A DNA stretch of 64,000 nucleotides, taken from the NCBI RefSeq assembly GCF_000470315.2, contig NZ_CBRF02000009.1, forward strand, positions 1 through 64,000, read 5' to 3'. The notes beneath the pieces are model-generated. The model saw only the letters and a list, made by a program, of their open reading frames with translations, did not search any database and had not been told where the DNA came from. Made by a program: the position numbers and the translations under genes. Numbering within the stretch: position 1 is the stretch's first letter; each line of letters begins with the position of its first letter. Positions 22,077-31,309 of this stretch are shown piece after piece. Source of the DNA: Psychromonas sp. SP041 (GTDB lineage Bacteria > Pseudomonadota > Gammaproteobacteria > Enterobacterales > Psychromonadaceae).

Positions 22077-22700
22077 TTAAACGAGACCTGAAATATTAAA
22101 CGCACCAATAATCCCTTCAATTATCATTTGAACGCCTATAACTGTTAAAATTAATCCCATTAAACGAGTAATAATGCTGAGCGTCCCTTCTCCTATTATC
22201 CCTAAAATTTTTGAGCTAAAAATAAAACATAAAAAGGTAATTAAGCACAAAAAAGCAAATACTGAGACGGTAATAATTAACCCCGTAGTTCCGCCTGAAG
22301 CTGAGTAATTCATTGCTGTTGCAATAGTGCCCGGCCCTGCTAAAAGAGGCACAGCTAAAGGTGAAACAGCAATATCAGAATCATCGTTATTTTCAGGAGA
22401 GTGTAATTTAGAACCGGACCCGTTCAGCATGTGATAGCCAATTAAAAAGACTAAAATACCACCAGCGATTCTTAATGCAGGAAGTGTAATGCCAAATAGA
22501 TGGAAAATCACTTTCCCAAGAATGGAGAAAAGTAAAATAATACCAAAGGTAATAATCAAGGCTCTTGCTGCAATACGTATTTTTTCAGCATGACTTTTAT
22601 GCCCAACTAACCCAACAAAGGCAGCGGTATTAGCGATAGGATTCATAATAGCGAAAAACCCCATGAAAACAGTTATCAACTGCGTGTACAAATCGTCCAT
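22077..22700 (-). CDS. MarC-family integral membrane protein
   Basis: A 207-residue protein with six predicted membrane helices and the family signatures FMGFFAIMNPIANTAAFVGL near the N-terminus and SPLAVPLLAGPGTIATAMN in the middle. MarC proteins were once linked to multiple antibiotic resistance but their role is unsettled; transport of small solutes is likely. It is a single gene between long AT-rich gaps. Confidence 0.9.
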   Translation of the reverse strand: MDDLYTQLITVFMGFFAIMNPIANTAAFVGLVGHKSHAEKIRIAARALIITFGIILLFSILGKVIFHLFGITLPALRIAGGILVFLIGYHMLNGSGSKLHSPENNDDSDIAVSPLAVPLLAGPGTIATAMNYSASGGTTGLIITVSVFAFLCLITFLCFIFSSKILGIIGEGTLSIITRLMGLILTVIGVQMIIEGIIGAFNISGLV

Positions 22701-23024
22701 ATAAGCCCTTTATTTATAAACAGTTAGTTGGAAATAGTTTATTTGTTATCGCACTTGATGACTAGGCGATACAAAATTTAAATCAACACAGTATTGAGCC
22801 CTGTTGTATTAACATTAAACAAATAATACTTAGCCTCTTCTAATCACTTTATATGATTATTCTATATAACTATTAAATACCATTCGAATAGTCGATGACG
22901 TCATATAGCAATTGCAATTAGCAACTTTGCATAACGACATAATGTCACTTATTAACATTAGTGACTCATTAATATTATCTATTTGTGTAGTTAATTAAGG
23001 CGCTATGTAGCTACTTTAGGATGG
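22701..23024. other. Intergenic region without recognisable gene
   Basis: AT-rich 324-bp gap between marC and marR. No ORF with a ribosome binding site, no clear terminator and no family 1 or 2 repeat. Confidence 0.6.
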
Positions 23025-23450
23025 CTACTTTAGGTTTTCACTCATCATTGCGGCTACACTTGAGAAATCTTTAATCTGTTGAGGTGTTAAATTTTTGCAC
23101 ATTAACGTATTAACTTGCTTTTCAGCCTCTAATAATTTACTAAAGAGAACATCTCCCTGAGCCGTAAAAGACAAAATAAAACTACGTTTATCTTCTTCAC
23201 TCGCACACTTATCAATTAAATTAAGTGTAATAAGCTCTTTAATTAAACGAGCAATTTGTGCTTTATCCCGCTGGGTTTGAGTAACAATATCATTGGCAGA
23301 GCAACGTTGAGTTGTAGCAATGATATGCAAACAACGCACATGCATGGCATTCAAACCAAGTTCATTTGCATTAATAGCTTTACGTATCGTGACGCGATAG
23401 CTTTGCATCAGTGTCAATAATGTATTAACAACAGGTTTAACAGTATTCAT
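23025..23450 (-). CDS. MarR-family transcriptional regulator
   Basis: Winged helix-turn-helix repressor of 141 residues: N-terminal helix, recognition helix region (RCSANDIVTQTQRDKAQIARLIKELITLNLI) and wing (DKCASEEDKRSFILSFTAQG), typical of MarR. ATG 23450 follows AAGGCGAGAG; a TTG ten codons earlier would start inside an operator-like palindrome. It diverges from the siderophore-interacting protein gene, with two palindromes between them, so it probably controls itself and that gene. The inducer is unknown. Confidence 0.88.
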   Translation of the reverse strand: MNTVKPVVNTLLTLMQSYRVTIRKAINANELGLNAMHVRCLHIIATTQRCSANDIVTQTQRDKAQIARLIKELITLNLIDKCASEEDKRSFILSFTAQGDVLFSKLLEAEKQVNTLMCKNLTPQQIKDFSSVAAMMSENLK

Positions 23451-23467
23451 CTCTCGCCTTAAAGTAG

Positions 23468-23508
23468 TTGACAATGTCAATCAATTCGATATAGTTGATT
23501 TTATCAAC
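23468..23508. promoter_or_regulatory. Two operator-like palindromes between marR and the SIP gene
   Basis: TTGACA-A-TGTCAA at 23468-23480 and GTTGAT-TTT-ATCAAC at 23494-23508 are both perfect in their six-base arms and share the TTGA...TCAA form. Their centres are 27 bp apart in the 130-bp divergent gap. MarR proteins usually bind such pairs. The first lies just upstream of the marR start, fitting autorepression. Confidence 0.6.
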
Positions 23509-23580
23509 CATATCGCGTTAGTGCAAACATTACTGCAATAACACCTAATAACAATTTAAATGAAGACTAAGTAGGCCAAT

Positions 23581-24342
23581 ATGAGCAGACAAATTCGACA
23601 AGCAACTGTGTTAGCGTCACAGCAAATAACACCACACTTACAACGTATTGTTATTGGGTCAGAAGCATTTAAAGAATTGACTGATGTTTCGAAGCACAAC
23701 TACATAGGTAATTATGTCAAAGTGTTACTACCGAAAGAAGGACAATCTAATCTTAATGTCGACCCCAAAACAGCAATCATGCGCTCATATACCATCAGAG
23801 ATGTTGAGCCTAAAACAGGGGCGCTTACATTGGATTTTGTGATTAATATGCATCAAGGGCCCGCTACAAAATGGGCGCAAACAACCGAAATAGGGAATAG
23901 CTTAGCTATCGCAGGACCAGGCCCTAAGAAAATGGATGATTTTAGTCAATCACATTACATATTATTAGGTGACTTAACCTCAGTTAATGCGATTAAAGGT
24001 TACTTACAACAACTTCCTAGTACAGCTAAAATCGATGCCTTTATCCATGTCCCTTCTAAACAAGATATTATTGATTTAGAGACAACACGACCAGTGAACT
24101 GGGTTATCACTAATACGCCAAATCAAGCAATGGAGAAGGCATTAAGCAACCTAAGCATAACAGCATCATTGCCGACTATTTTTATGGCATTAGAAGCAGG
24201 ATTAGTCAGCCAACTTAAAAAAATGTTTGACCAACAGTACGCAATATCTCGCACTAACATTGTGGCATCAGGCTATTGGAAAAAAGGCCTTAACTCAGAG
24301 CGCTATAAAGAACAACGTCAGCAACAAGCGAATCAAGATTAA
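23581..24342 (+). CDS. Siderophore-interacting protein (flavin-type ferric reductase)
   Basis: Cytosolic FAD-dependent NAD(P)H oxidoreductase related to ViuB/YqjH that reduces ferric siderophores to release iron. The 253-residue protein has the FAD-binding motif MRSYTIRDV (RxYT), the HQGPATKWA loop, the central GDLTSVNAI site and the C-terminal ASGYWKKGLNSERYKEQ signature of SIP proteins. It diverges from the marR gene, whose product is the likely regulator; in E. coli the homologue yqjH is likewise beside its regulator yqjI. No Fur box is evident. Confidence 0.9.
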   Translation: MSRQIRQATVLASQQITPHLQRIVIGSEAFKELTDVSKHNYIGNYVKVLLPKEGQSNLNVDPKTAIMRSYTIRDVEPKTGALTLDFVINMHQGPATKWAQTTEIGNSLAIAGPGPKKMDDFSQSHYILLGDLTSVNAIKGYLQQLPSTAKIDAFIHVPSKQDIIDLETTRPVNWVITNTPNQAMEKALSNLSITASLPTIFMALEAGLVSQLKKMFDQQYAISRTNIVASGYWKKGLNSERYKEQRQQQANQD

Positions 24343-24600
24343 ACTTAACTTAAAAGATCGTTTCTACTTGAATTGTCCTCTACGCCCCCCATCTCTAATT
24401 ATATGCAGTCGCGATTGCTTAGATATATTATGAAACTAAATAATCGCTATAAGCACAGTATGTATAAACATACCGAGTCTAAGAACATTTCACTGACAAA
24501 AACTCATTGTTTACTTTGAATGGATAACAAAAATATAAAGTAAATAATGGTAATAAAAATGTATTTCAATTCAACATACATTTTACTGAGAGGTACTATT

Positions 24601-25614
24601 TTGTTATCAAACATTCCTTTTTCATTATTAGATCTTGCGCCTATGATAAAAGGGGCAAGCGTATCTGACACACTCACAAAAACAGTTCAATATGCGCAAA
24701 AAGCAGATCAACTTGGCTTTAACCGCTTTTGGCTAGCTGAACATCACAATATGCCAGGCATTATATGTTCAGCAACATCGATATTAGTAGGCCATATCGC
24801 AGGAAAGACTGAACGTATTCGCGTAGGTTCAGGCGGCATCATGTTACCAAACCATTCTACATTGGTCGTCGCAGAGCAATTTGGAACACTTGAAAGTTTA
24901 TATCCAGGCAGGATCGATTTAGGACTTGGAAGAGCGCCAGGTAGTGACTCAATAACAAGCCAAGCTTTAAACAGTGATATGCGACGAGCTGAGAACTTTC
25001 CAAATGAAGTCAGTGAGCTACAAAAATTCTTAGGTCCATATAACAGTAACAGCCGAATTAGGGCCATTCCAGGTGAAGAGACCAATGTGCCTATTTGGTT
25101 ATTAGGTTCAAGTTTATTCAGTGCACAATTAGCGGCGGAAAAAGGCTTACCTTATGTGTTTGCTGGACATTTTGCACCGCGTTTTTTACATGATGCAGTG
25201 GCTTTATATAAACAAAACTTCAAACCATCGAGTACGCTCAGTCAACCTTACTTTATGCTCGCATTGCCTCTCGTTGCTGCAGAAACAGATCAAGAAGCAC
25301 AATATCTATCAACAACATCAAAACAACGTGTACTAGCACTCATACGCGGCAAAGCGTTATGGCTAACACCTCCTGTTGAAACAATGGATGGATTATGGAC
25401 AGCACAAGAGAAACAACAAGTAGATAGCTTTTTAAGTTTAAGCGTCACTGGAGGCCCTGCCAGTATAAAACATAAATTAGAAATGATAGCGCAACAGCTC
25501 AACGTCGATGAATTTATATTTACTAATGATTTATACGATACAGAAAAGCGCAAGAGAGCACTTGAGATCTTAATGCAAGCAAAGCAATTAATACCAAAAG
25601 AATTAATAAGGTGA
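24601..25614 (+). CDS. Luciferase-like monooxygenase, YhbW-type
   Basis: Flavin-dependent oxidoreductase of the bacterial luciferase fold (MsnO8/YhbW group). The 337 residues contain FSLLDLAPM, FWLAEHHNMPGI, GSGGIMLPNHSTLVVAEQFGTLESLYPGRIDLGLGRAPGSD and VPIWLLGSSLFSAQLAAEKGLPYVFAGHFAPR, closely parallel to E. coli YhbW (335 residues). Its substrate is unknown. Start TTG 24601 is proposed since GAGAGG lies at 24588-24593 and it gives a family-length N-terminus; ATG codons at 24547 and 24559 lack a site and add an unrelated leader. Confidence 0.88.
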   Translation: MLSNIPFSLLDLAPMIKGASVSDTLTKTVQYAQKADQLGFNRFWLAEHHNMPGIICSATSILVGHIAGKTERIRVGSGGIMLPNHSTLVVAEQFGTLESLYPGRIDLGLGRAPGSDSITSQALNSDMRRAENFPNEVSELQKFLGPYNSNSRIRAIPGEETNVPIWLLGSSLFSAQLAAEKGLPYVFAGHFAPRFLHDAVALYKQNFKPSSTLSQPYFMLALPLVAAETDQEAQYLSTTSKQRVLALIRGKALWLTPPVETMDGLWTAQEKQQVDSFLSLSVTGGPASIKHKLEMIAQQLNVDEFIFTNDLYDTEKRKRALEILMQAKQLIPKELIR

Positions 25615-25804
25615 TCATTCTTGCTGGTTAAAATCACCCCTAACTGCGTTGTGAGTTTTGAAGTGAGAACAACTATCTCCTACAACTCACGCCTTATTAG
25701 TGCTAATTTTTCCTGCGCAATCTCTGATCACTTATTTAATTCCATTGGTATAAGTAGAAATGATTAAACGATGAAAATCATCGGATTATACCCATTGATC
25801 AGCG

Positions 25805-25828
25805 ATAGCCACCAAATAAGGTGGCTAT
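25805..25828. terminator. Stem-loop between the LLM and LysE-family genes
   Basis: Perfect 9-bp stem ATAGCCACC / GGTGGCTAT with loop AAATAA, 20 bp behind the LysE-family stop and 190 bp behind the LLM gene. There is no clear T run on either side, so its strength as a terminator is uncertain. A second inverted pair (TTGGTATAA ... TTATACCCA, 25744-25793) lies just before it. Confidence 0.55.
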
Positions 25829-25848
25829 ATTCAATATGGTTTAGCAAA

Positions 25849-26478
25849 TTAACGATTACTTGTTAACGCTATTTTAGCACTCAAGCCGACTAAAATAGTA
25901 CCAGAGACCCCTTCTAATATTCTTGAGTATTTTTGCGCTTTAGGACTACTAAACAAAATACTACCTAAACTCGCATAAAATAGATTACAGCATGTCGCTA
26001 ATGCACTAAATAACAAACCTAAAGTAAGTAGCTCCGTCGTCGCGTTAGTCGCTGAAGGGTCAATAAATTGAGGAAGAAACGCTAAAAAGAACATCGCCAC
26101 TTTAGGATTTAATACGCTAATAATAACGCCCTGTTTAAAAATGTTTTTAGGTGGCTCATTAGATGTTTCAGCGGTTAATTTAGAATCGTTACGGTAACAA
26201 CTCAATAATGAACTGATCCCTAAGTACAATAGATAAAGTGCACCTAAATACTTAATCACAGTAAACAAAAATGCAGAACTTAAAATTAATGCAGAAAGGC
26301 CTAACACAGCGGCAATAGTGTGAATTAAATAACCCACGCCCAACCCTAATGAAGCCTCAATACCAGACTTCATTTTATTTTTCATTGTCGTTGTTACGAT
26401 GTAAATAACATCTGGACCAGGGATTAAATTGATAGAAAGCGCTGAAATAACAAAAAGTAGTAAGGTGTTCAGTTCCAT
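25849..26478 (-). CDS. LysE/RhtB-family amino acid exporter
   Basis: Inner-membrane exporter of the LysE superfamily with about six helices in 209 residues. The N-terminal signature INLIPGPDVIYIVTTTMKNKMKSGIEASLGLGVGYLIHT and the middle QGVIISVLNPKVAMFFLAFLPQFIDP are diagnostic. The substrate, an amino acid or derivative, cannot be told. ATG 26478 is chosen; GGAG lies ten bases upstream and the alternative TTG is too close to it. Confidence 0.9.
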   Translation of the reverse strand: MELNTLLLFVISALSINLIPGPDVIYIVTTTMKNKMKSGIEASLGLGVGYLIHTIAAVLGLSALILSSAFLFTVIKYLGALYLLYLGISSLLSCYRNDSKLTAETSNEPPKNIFKQGVIISVLNPKVAMFFLAFLPQFIDPSATNATTELLTLGLLFSALATCCNLFYASLGSILFSSPKAQKYSRILEGVSGTILVGLSAKIALTSNR

Positions 26479-26532
26479 GATAATCAAGCTCCATATATAA
26501 ATTAAAACTTATCATTGCTAATCAGAAACAGA

Positions 26533-27195
26533 TTACTGATTAGCCTTTATATTGTAAATTGAATAGGATAAAGCTAATAATAAACAAATACTTGCAGGAA
26601 TATACAAGGCTTGAAATTTCAACAAATTAAAAAAATAAGCGCCGAATAGTCCACCAGAAATAAACCCCAAAATAATCAACAGAAATAATGTTAGTTTTCG
26701 TCGATCAAAGGGCTCCCCTCTTAATTTAGACCCCAACATAATCCCGATATCAGTAAATATTCCCGTTACATGTGTTGTTCTTACAACAGCCCCACTGTAA
26801 GTTGTCGCCAGTGCATTTTGCAGCCCACAAGCTGCTGAAGCTAAATAATGTCCATTAACAGAATCTTTGGATAGAAAATAAATAGCCCCAAACAAAAGCA
26901 GTGCTTCGAGAGAAAGAAGACCACTGTAATTACGCCCTAACTTTAATGATCCACCATTTAAAAAATACCCAGAAATGACAGAGCCACCCAAAAAGCTAAG
27001 TAGGATAAAGACTAAGTGTAAAGTATCAGAAAGACTTGTGTTGATAAGACCTGTACCCAGTAAAGTTGCAGTACCAGACAGGTGTGAAACGGATTGATGT
27101 TGAAAACCTAATAAGCCAACAGAGTTAACGAGACCCGCAACAAAAGAAAGCACAAACGAACCATATTCAACCCAACGAGGTAATTTTGAAATCAC
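26533..27195 (-). CDS. YoaK-family (DUF1275) membrane protein
   Basis: A 220-residue protein with six predicted helices of the DUF1275/YoaK family, as shown by FVAGLVNSVGLLGFQHQSVSHLSGTATLLG at the N-terminus and CGLQNALATTYSGAVVRTTHVTGIFTDIGIMLG in the centre. The function is unknown. It ends 55 bp before the LysE-family gene on the same strand and may share its transcript. Confidence 0.9.
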   Translation of the reverse strand: MISKLPRWVEYGSFVLSFVAGLVNSVGLLGFQHQSVSHLSGTATLLGTGLINTSLSDTLHLVFILLSFLGGSVISGYFLNGGSLKLGRNYSGLLSLEALLLFGAIYFLSKDSVNGHYLASAACGLQNALATTYSGAVVRTTHVTGIFTDIGIMLGSKLRGEPFDRRKLTLFLLIILGFISGGLFGAYFFNLLKFQALYIPASICLLLALSYSIYNIKANQ

Positions 27196-27227
27196 GTGAG
27201 TCCCTTTGGCTGGTTGTGCTTAATAAA

Positions 27228-27269
27228 CGAAAAATAATAAGGTATATAGCACGCCTATATTATTTTTCG
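27228..27269. terminator. Inverted repeat/terminator behind dps
   Basis: CGAAAAATAATA (27228-27239) pairs perfectly with TATTATTTTTCG (27258-27269). It lies 45 bp beyond the dps stop. The A/T-rich arms give a T-rich tail on either strand. Confidence 0.7.
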
Positions 27270-27313
27270 TTGTAGCTAATTGTAAATGTAGTTAACTAAA
27301 TACAGTTGCTAAT

Positions 27314-27787
27314 TTATGCAGTTTTAGTCGCTCTTAACATCCAAGCTGTTTTTTCATGTATACGCATACGGTCAGATACTAAAGAAGCAGTAGATTCATC
27401 GTCAGCTTCTTGCGCAACTTTCAATACTTGACGTGACGTTTTAATAACCTGTTCATGTCCTTTAGTCAATAATTCGACCATTTCAGATGAACTTGGCACA
27501 CCGTCGACTTCTTTAATTGAGCTCAATTTTGCAAATTCTTTGTAAGTTCCTGGAGCTGGAACATCAAGCGTTCTAATACGTTCAGCAATATCATCAACCG
27601 CTGTAGCCAGTTCCGTGTAATGCTCTTCAAACATTAAATGTAATTCACGAAACTGCATACCTGTGACATTCCAATGGAAATTATGCGTTTGTAAATATAA
27701 CGTGTAAGAATCAGCTAATAGTCGTTTTAAACCATCTGATATTTCCGCTCTATTTTCTTTACTTATACCAATATCTATATCAGCCAT
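27314..27787 (-). CDS. dps: Dps, DNA-binding ferritin-like protein
   Basis: Dodecameric mini-ferritin that oxidises and stores iron with peroxide and protects DNA in starvation. The 157 residues have the ferroxidase ligands in [41 protein letters not shown] and a four-helix ferritin fold to the end. The N-terminus is short and has only two lysines or arginines, so DNA binding may be weak. A 387-bp AT-rich gap precedes it; I see no OxyR or Fur site by eye. Confidence 0.94.
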   Translation of the reverse strand: MADIDIGISKENRAEISDGLKRLLADSYTLYLQTHNFHWNVTGMQFRELHLMFEEHYTELATAVDDIAERIRTLDVPAPGTYKEFAKLSSIKEVDGVPSSSEMVELLTKGHEQVIKTSRQVLKVAQEADDESTASLVSDRMRIHEKTAWMLRATKTA

Positions 27788-28174
27788 TTCATTTCCTCAT
27801 GTTTTATAATTGTAATCACTAATTATTAGGCAATAAAAAATACCACATTAATTGTGTAAGAATACATCTGCCTAAAGGCGAATTAACAATATTAGAGTAC
27901 TTGATTCACACTTATTCATCAACCATTGTGACACCAAAATAATGTCTATTTTTCAAACTATTTTGTATGCAAATCAAAACTATCAATTAGAAAAGACTTA
28001 ACAATATTATGTTACCTTGCATGGCACAAATAACATCAATAGATGAGCCTATTAACCATTTATTAATCGGTAAATTTTTTATTCTGACATTCATTTTATA
28101 TTCTATACAGCAATGTTAAATTAACTGTTAGAATCGCTTTTCTTTCAGTAGATTCAAATAAAAAGGCCATAATA
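27788..28174. other. Divergent intergenic region, dps and 28175 gene
   Basis: 387 bp of AT-rich DNA carrying the promoters of dps and of the plus-strand gene at 28175. No ORF, hairpin or repeat-family member was recognised. Confidence 0.55.
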
Positions 28175-28825
28175 ATGGATGCTTTAATTTCCAAGCAGAT
28201 TGATGATAGCGCACTAAGATCTCACCCTTGGACAACCATGGTATCAAATGATAGTAATGCTTATATCGATTTCAAAAAACAGCCTAAATTAATACGCAGT
28301 ACATTAGAGGATCTTATTCCTTTTAAAAAATGGAATTTTGTAGAACAGTTTTATTCATTAATTGAGTGGGTAAACAGCCCTACCTCAACCCTGGAAAGTA
28401 ATGATTGTGTATTTAATGCAGCAGAGAAAAATACAGATCAACAATATCCTTACGCTAAAAAATGCAGTGCTCGATTAATGATTTTATTTCGAGATATACC
28501 AGAAAACTGCCAAGAAAAGAGTGTTCATTGGCTTATCAATAAAATATTGACTTCGGTTTCAACCATGAAACCTAATTTTAAAGCGGGTGCGATTGCTTTA
28601 TCACATTCTCAAACCTGTTATTTAGCATTGGGAGATCAACCAGATACTGGTGGAATGGGGTTTCAAGTAACACTAACGTTTTTAGCTTATGGTAAAAATG
28701 AAAGTAAATGTTATGAAAATATGGACATAGTAGTAAAGGTGGCGCAAAGCTGTTTACATAGCGTAAATAAAGATATTCAACATGGCGAGTTAGATGCACT
28801 ATATAAATACAATGAAGCAATCTAG
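28175..28825 (+). CDS. Hypothetical protein, 216 aa
   Basis: I do not recognise this family with confidence. No signal peptide or membrane helix is seen, so it is probably cytosolic. Recognisable stretches are LRSHPWTTMVSNDSNAYID near the start, SNDCVFNAAEKN, a region that looks like a core strand (CSARLMILFRDIPENC) and YLALGDQPDTGGMGFQVTLTFLAYG. It vaguely recalls the YqcI/YcgG family, but I cannot support that. The start ATG 28175 lacks a strong ribosome binding site (AAAAAGG lies ten bases upstream). It converges with the EAL gene ending at 28892. Confidence 0.65.
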   Translation: MDALISKQIDDSALRSHPWTTMVSNDSNAYIDFKKQPKLIRSTLEDLIPFKKWNFVEQFYSLIEWVNSPTSTLESNDCVFNAAEKNTDQQYPYAKKCSARLMILFRDIPENCQEKSVHWLINKILTSVSTMKPNFKAGAIALSHSQTCYLALGDQPDTGGMGFQVTLTFLAYGKNESKCYENMDIVVKVAQSCLHSVNKDIQHGELDALYKYNEAI

Positions 28826-28891
28826 AGTCTATAAATTAAAGCACTTGTTAAACGCTGCGAAATTAAAAAACTAGAAAAAGTGTTCAAATGA

Positions 28892-30544
28892 TTAACAAGT
28901 GGTGTAACTGTCCTGCATTACAGCTGTAATATCGTCACGAGATAAGGCTTTAGAAAAGTAATACCCTTGTGCATAATCACAACCAAGTTCAATTAACGCA
29001 TCTAACTGTTGTTGTGTTTCAACACCTTCAGCTAATACAGTTAAATTTAAAATCTTACCTAGACCTATAATATGTCCAACAAAATTTCTATCAAGTTTAG
29101 TCTGACAAACTTTGTCAACTAAACTACGATCTAGTTTTAATTTATCTAATGATAAATGAAAAGTACGCACTAAACTCAATGAAGAATAGCCAGTACCAAA
29201 GTCATCTATTGCAATATGCATTCCTAATTCTTTCACCTGTAACATATTATCAGTAAGCATTTTAATATTATTAATTGAACTCGTTTCAGTGACTTCTAAC
29301 TCAATAAAATGAGTAGGACAACTTGTCTTTTTTAAAATATATTTAATGCGGTCAATGAAAGTCGTCATTTCCATTGTTTTAAATGATATGTTGATAGCAA
29401 CACGTGGTACATGAATCTGTTGATGCTGCCATGCAATGACTTGAGTACATACTTTTTCAAACACCCACAAATCAAACTCGAAATGCAGTCCTATATCCTC
29501 AGTGATCTCAACAAAAATATTAGGAGGAATACAGCCTAAAGTCTCATCATTCCAACGAGACAAAGCTTCAAGGCCAATTAATTCCCTCGTCTTCATATCG
29601 AATTGAGGCTGATAATGAACTTCAATTTGGTCCTTTACAATCGCTTCAGGTAAAGCTTCAATAATTAGCTTTCGTGTGAGTAACTCCGCCGCAGGTTCCG
29701 ACGAGGCAATAAAAAACTTATTAATACTGTATTTTTTAGATTTTTCTTTTTCTGTTTCCGCTGCGATTTCCATTGCATGATAACAATCATAATCGTAACC
29801 AGGAGAAGTAACACCAATACTAAAAGATTTGGTTATTTGCAGTTCATTAGAGATCGTAATGGGTTTAGCAAGTGCCAAACATAAGTTTTGACAAATCAGT
29901 TCAATCCGGTTGTATAATATATTTTGAGGGAGACTTTCATAATCTTCTATTAGAATCGCATATTTTGCATTTGAAAAACGTATTACAAAACCAAAGCCTT
30001 TAACCATACCCTGTAAGCGTTTCCCTAATAAGACTAAGTACTGATCGCCTATACCATAATCATAGCGGTAATTAATCGTTGAAAAATTATCCGCTTCCAA
30101 AATGATTAATATCATATTTTTTAAAGTGAGTTTTTCATTACTCAGTAAATAATTAATACGAGAAGATAATGCCCAGCCATTGGGTAATTTAGAAATAGGA
30201 TCGAGTGATTTGTTTTCTGACACAGAAAAATATAGCTTAAACGTTTCATTTTCTTCATGTACGCAATTTAACTTAACACTCACTGCATAATGTAAATTGT
30301 TAAACATTTTAGCTGAAGTAAAAACACCGTCAGAGGTATTCATTGCCATTTCAAATAAATCATCTAAATTTAAAAAAGAAGATTCATCACATAACACTAA
30401 TTTATCCGCTAATGGGACATGCTTAATTTGAGATTCAGAAAAACCTAACATTTCTGTAAAACTAGCATTACAATCTTTAACGGTACGAATGTTACCATTA
30501 TATATTGTCAATGAAGCTAGTAATGTTTTTGTTTTATCTGTCAT
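28892..30544 (-). CDS. PAS-GGDEF(degenerate)-EAL protein, probable c-di-GMP phosphodiesterase
   Basis: Cytosolic 550-residue signalling protein. Residues 1-110 look like a PAS sensor; 115-285 a GGDEF domain whose signature is destroyed (IRFSNAKYAIL in place of RxGGDEF, about 188-198), so no cyclase activity is expected; 295-545 an EAL domain with catalytic motifs intact: GLEALSRW (Glu326), AINIS, LEVTET, IDDFGTGYSSLS, LKLDRSLV and LAEGVET. The EAL domain should hydrolyse c-di-GMP, with the GGDEF remnant perhaps binding GTP as a regulator. It lies 273 bp behind the BLUF gene, separate from the BLUF/EAL pair. Confidence 0.9.
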   Translation of the reverse strand: MTDKTKTLLASLTIYNGNIRTVKDCNASFTEMLGFSESQIKHVPLADKLVLCDESSFLNLDDLFEMAMNTSDGVFTSAKMFNNLHYAVSVKLNCVHEENETFKLYFSVSENKSLDPISKLPNGWALSSRINYLLSNEKLTLKNMILIILEADNFSTINYRYDYGIGDQYLVLLGKRLQGMVKGFGFVIRFSNAKYAILIEDYESLPQNILYNRIELICQNLCLALAKPITISNELQITKSFSIGVTSPGYDYDCYHAMEIAAETEKEKSKKYSINKFFIASSEPAAELLTRKLIIEALPEAIVKDQIEVHYQPQFDMKTRELIGLEALSRWNDETLGCIPPNIFVEITEDIGLHFEFDLWVFEKVCTQVIAWQHQQIHVPRVAINISFKTMEMTTFIDRIKYILKKTSCPTHFIELEVTETSSINNIKMLTDNMLQVKELGMHIAIDDFGTGYSSLSLVRTFHLSLDKLKLDRSLVDKVCQTKLDRNFVGHIIGLGKILNLTVLAEGVETQQQLDALIELGCDYAQGYYFSKALSRDDITAVMQDSYTTC

Positions 30545-30817
30545 AAGACCTCTAACAAATTATAAAATATTTATACATTATTAGCATAGCATATAATCAA
30601 TTTTACACCTCAAAAGGTGTACCAATTATAGAGTATAAATACAGTGTTAAAGGGGTTTATACTTTTTGATGGGAAAATAAGAAGTATAGTTAATATTAAT
30701 TTTAAATATAGTTACAATTAAGACTTATAGTAATAACTATTAATTGTGAGGACTCATTATTTTAGCTTATCTTTTATTGATGACCTCTTTTTTATTTTCC
30801 TGTTCTAATTAATTTTC

Positions 30818-31309
30818 TTAATTATTGATTTTTAACTCTTTATTTTTAATCATTACGACTTCGCTAGCTTGCTTTTTTCTCACTAACACTTCTAAGACAT
30901 TAACAATGTTTTTCCCTGCTTTTTGAAGTGACGTTTGATCTTTAATATCTTTTAATCCCGTTATATCAAACCTCATTGACTCTTCAATACCAGCAAATGC
31001 CATTGACCATTCAGAAAAATTTCTTTCATTAGTTTTTTCAAAATTTAAAACTGTTATTTCTGCATGACGACTATCTTGCTGGATAGTTTCAAAAATAGAT
31101 TCAAGGTTATCCTCTTCACCTTCAATAACTTGGCAAAAATAACCACCCGAATATAATAAAGCGCCTGTTATGCCGAGTTTTACATTATTGTTAGAAGCTG
31201 ATGTTAATATTGATTCAATTTGTGATTGTAATATTTGCTTGTCTCCTTCTATCATGTTTTTACTGATATAGGATAATTGATATAAATTCTGCATTGGTAT
31301 TTCACTCAT
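30818..31309 (-). CDS. Short BLUF-domain blue-light photoreceptor
   Basis: FAD-binding blue-light sensor of 163 residues: BLUF domain at about 7-105 and a short two-helix C-terminal cap. All residues of the photocycle are present by alignment to AppA: Tyr14 (LSYIS), Asn42 (NNVKLGITGALLYS), Gln60 (YFCQVIEG), Trp101 and Met103 (EWSMAF). It has no attached output domain, so it must act on a partner. Its ATG directly abuts the TGA of the upstream EAL gene, so the two are co-translated. The precedent is PapB of Rhodopseudomonas palustris, a short BLUF protein that controls the EAL protein PapA. The start could also be ATG 31294. Confidence 0.93.
   Translation of the reverse strand: MSEIPMQNLYQLSYISKNMIEGDKQILQSQIESILTSASNNNVKLGITGALLYSGGYFCQVIEGEEDNLESIFETIQQDSRHAEITVLNFEKTNERNFSEWSMAFAGIEESMRFDITGLKDIKDQTSLQKAGKNIVNVLEVLVRKKQASEVVMIKNKELKINN

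Noticed and set aside
28842-28901. CACTTGTTAA ... TTAACAAGTG inverted repeat as a terminator
   Set aside because: The arms match, but the loop is 40 bases and there is no T run; I do not call it a terminator.
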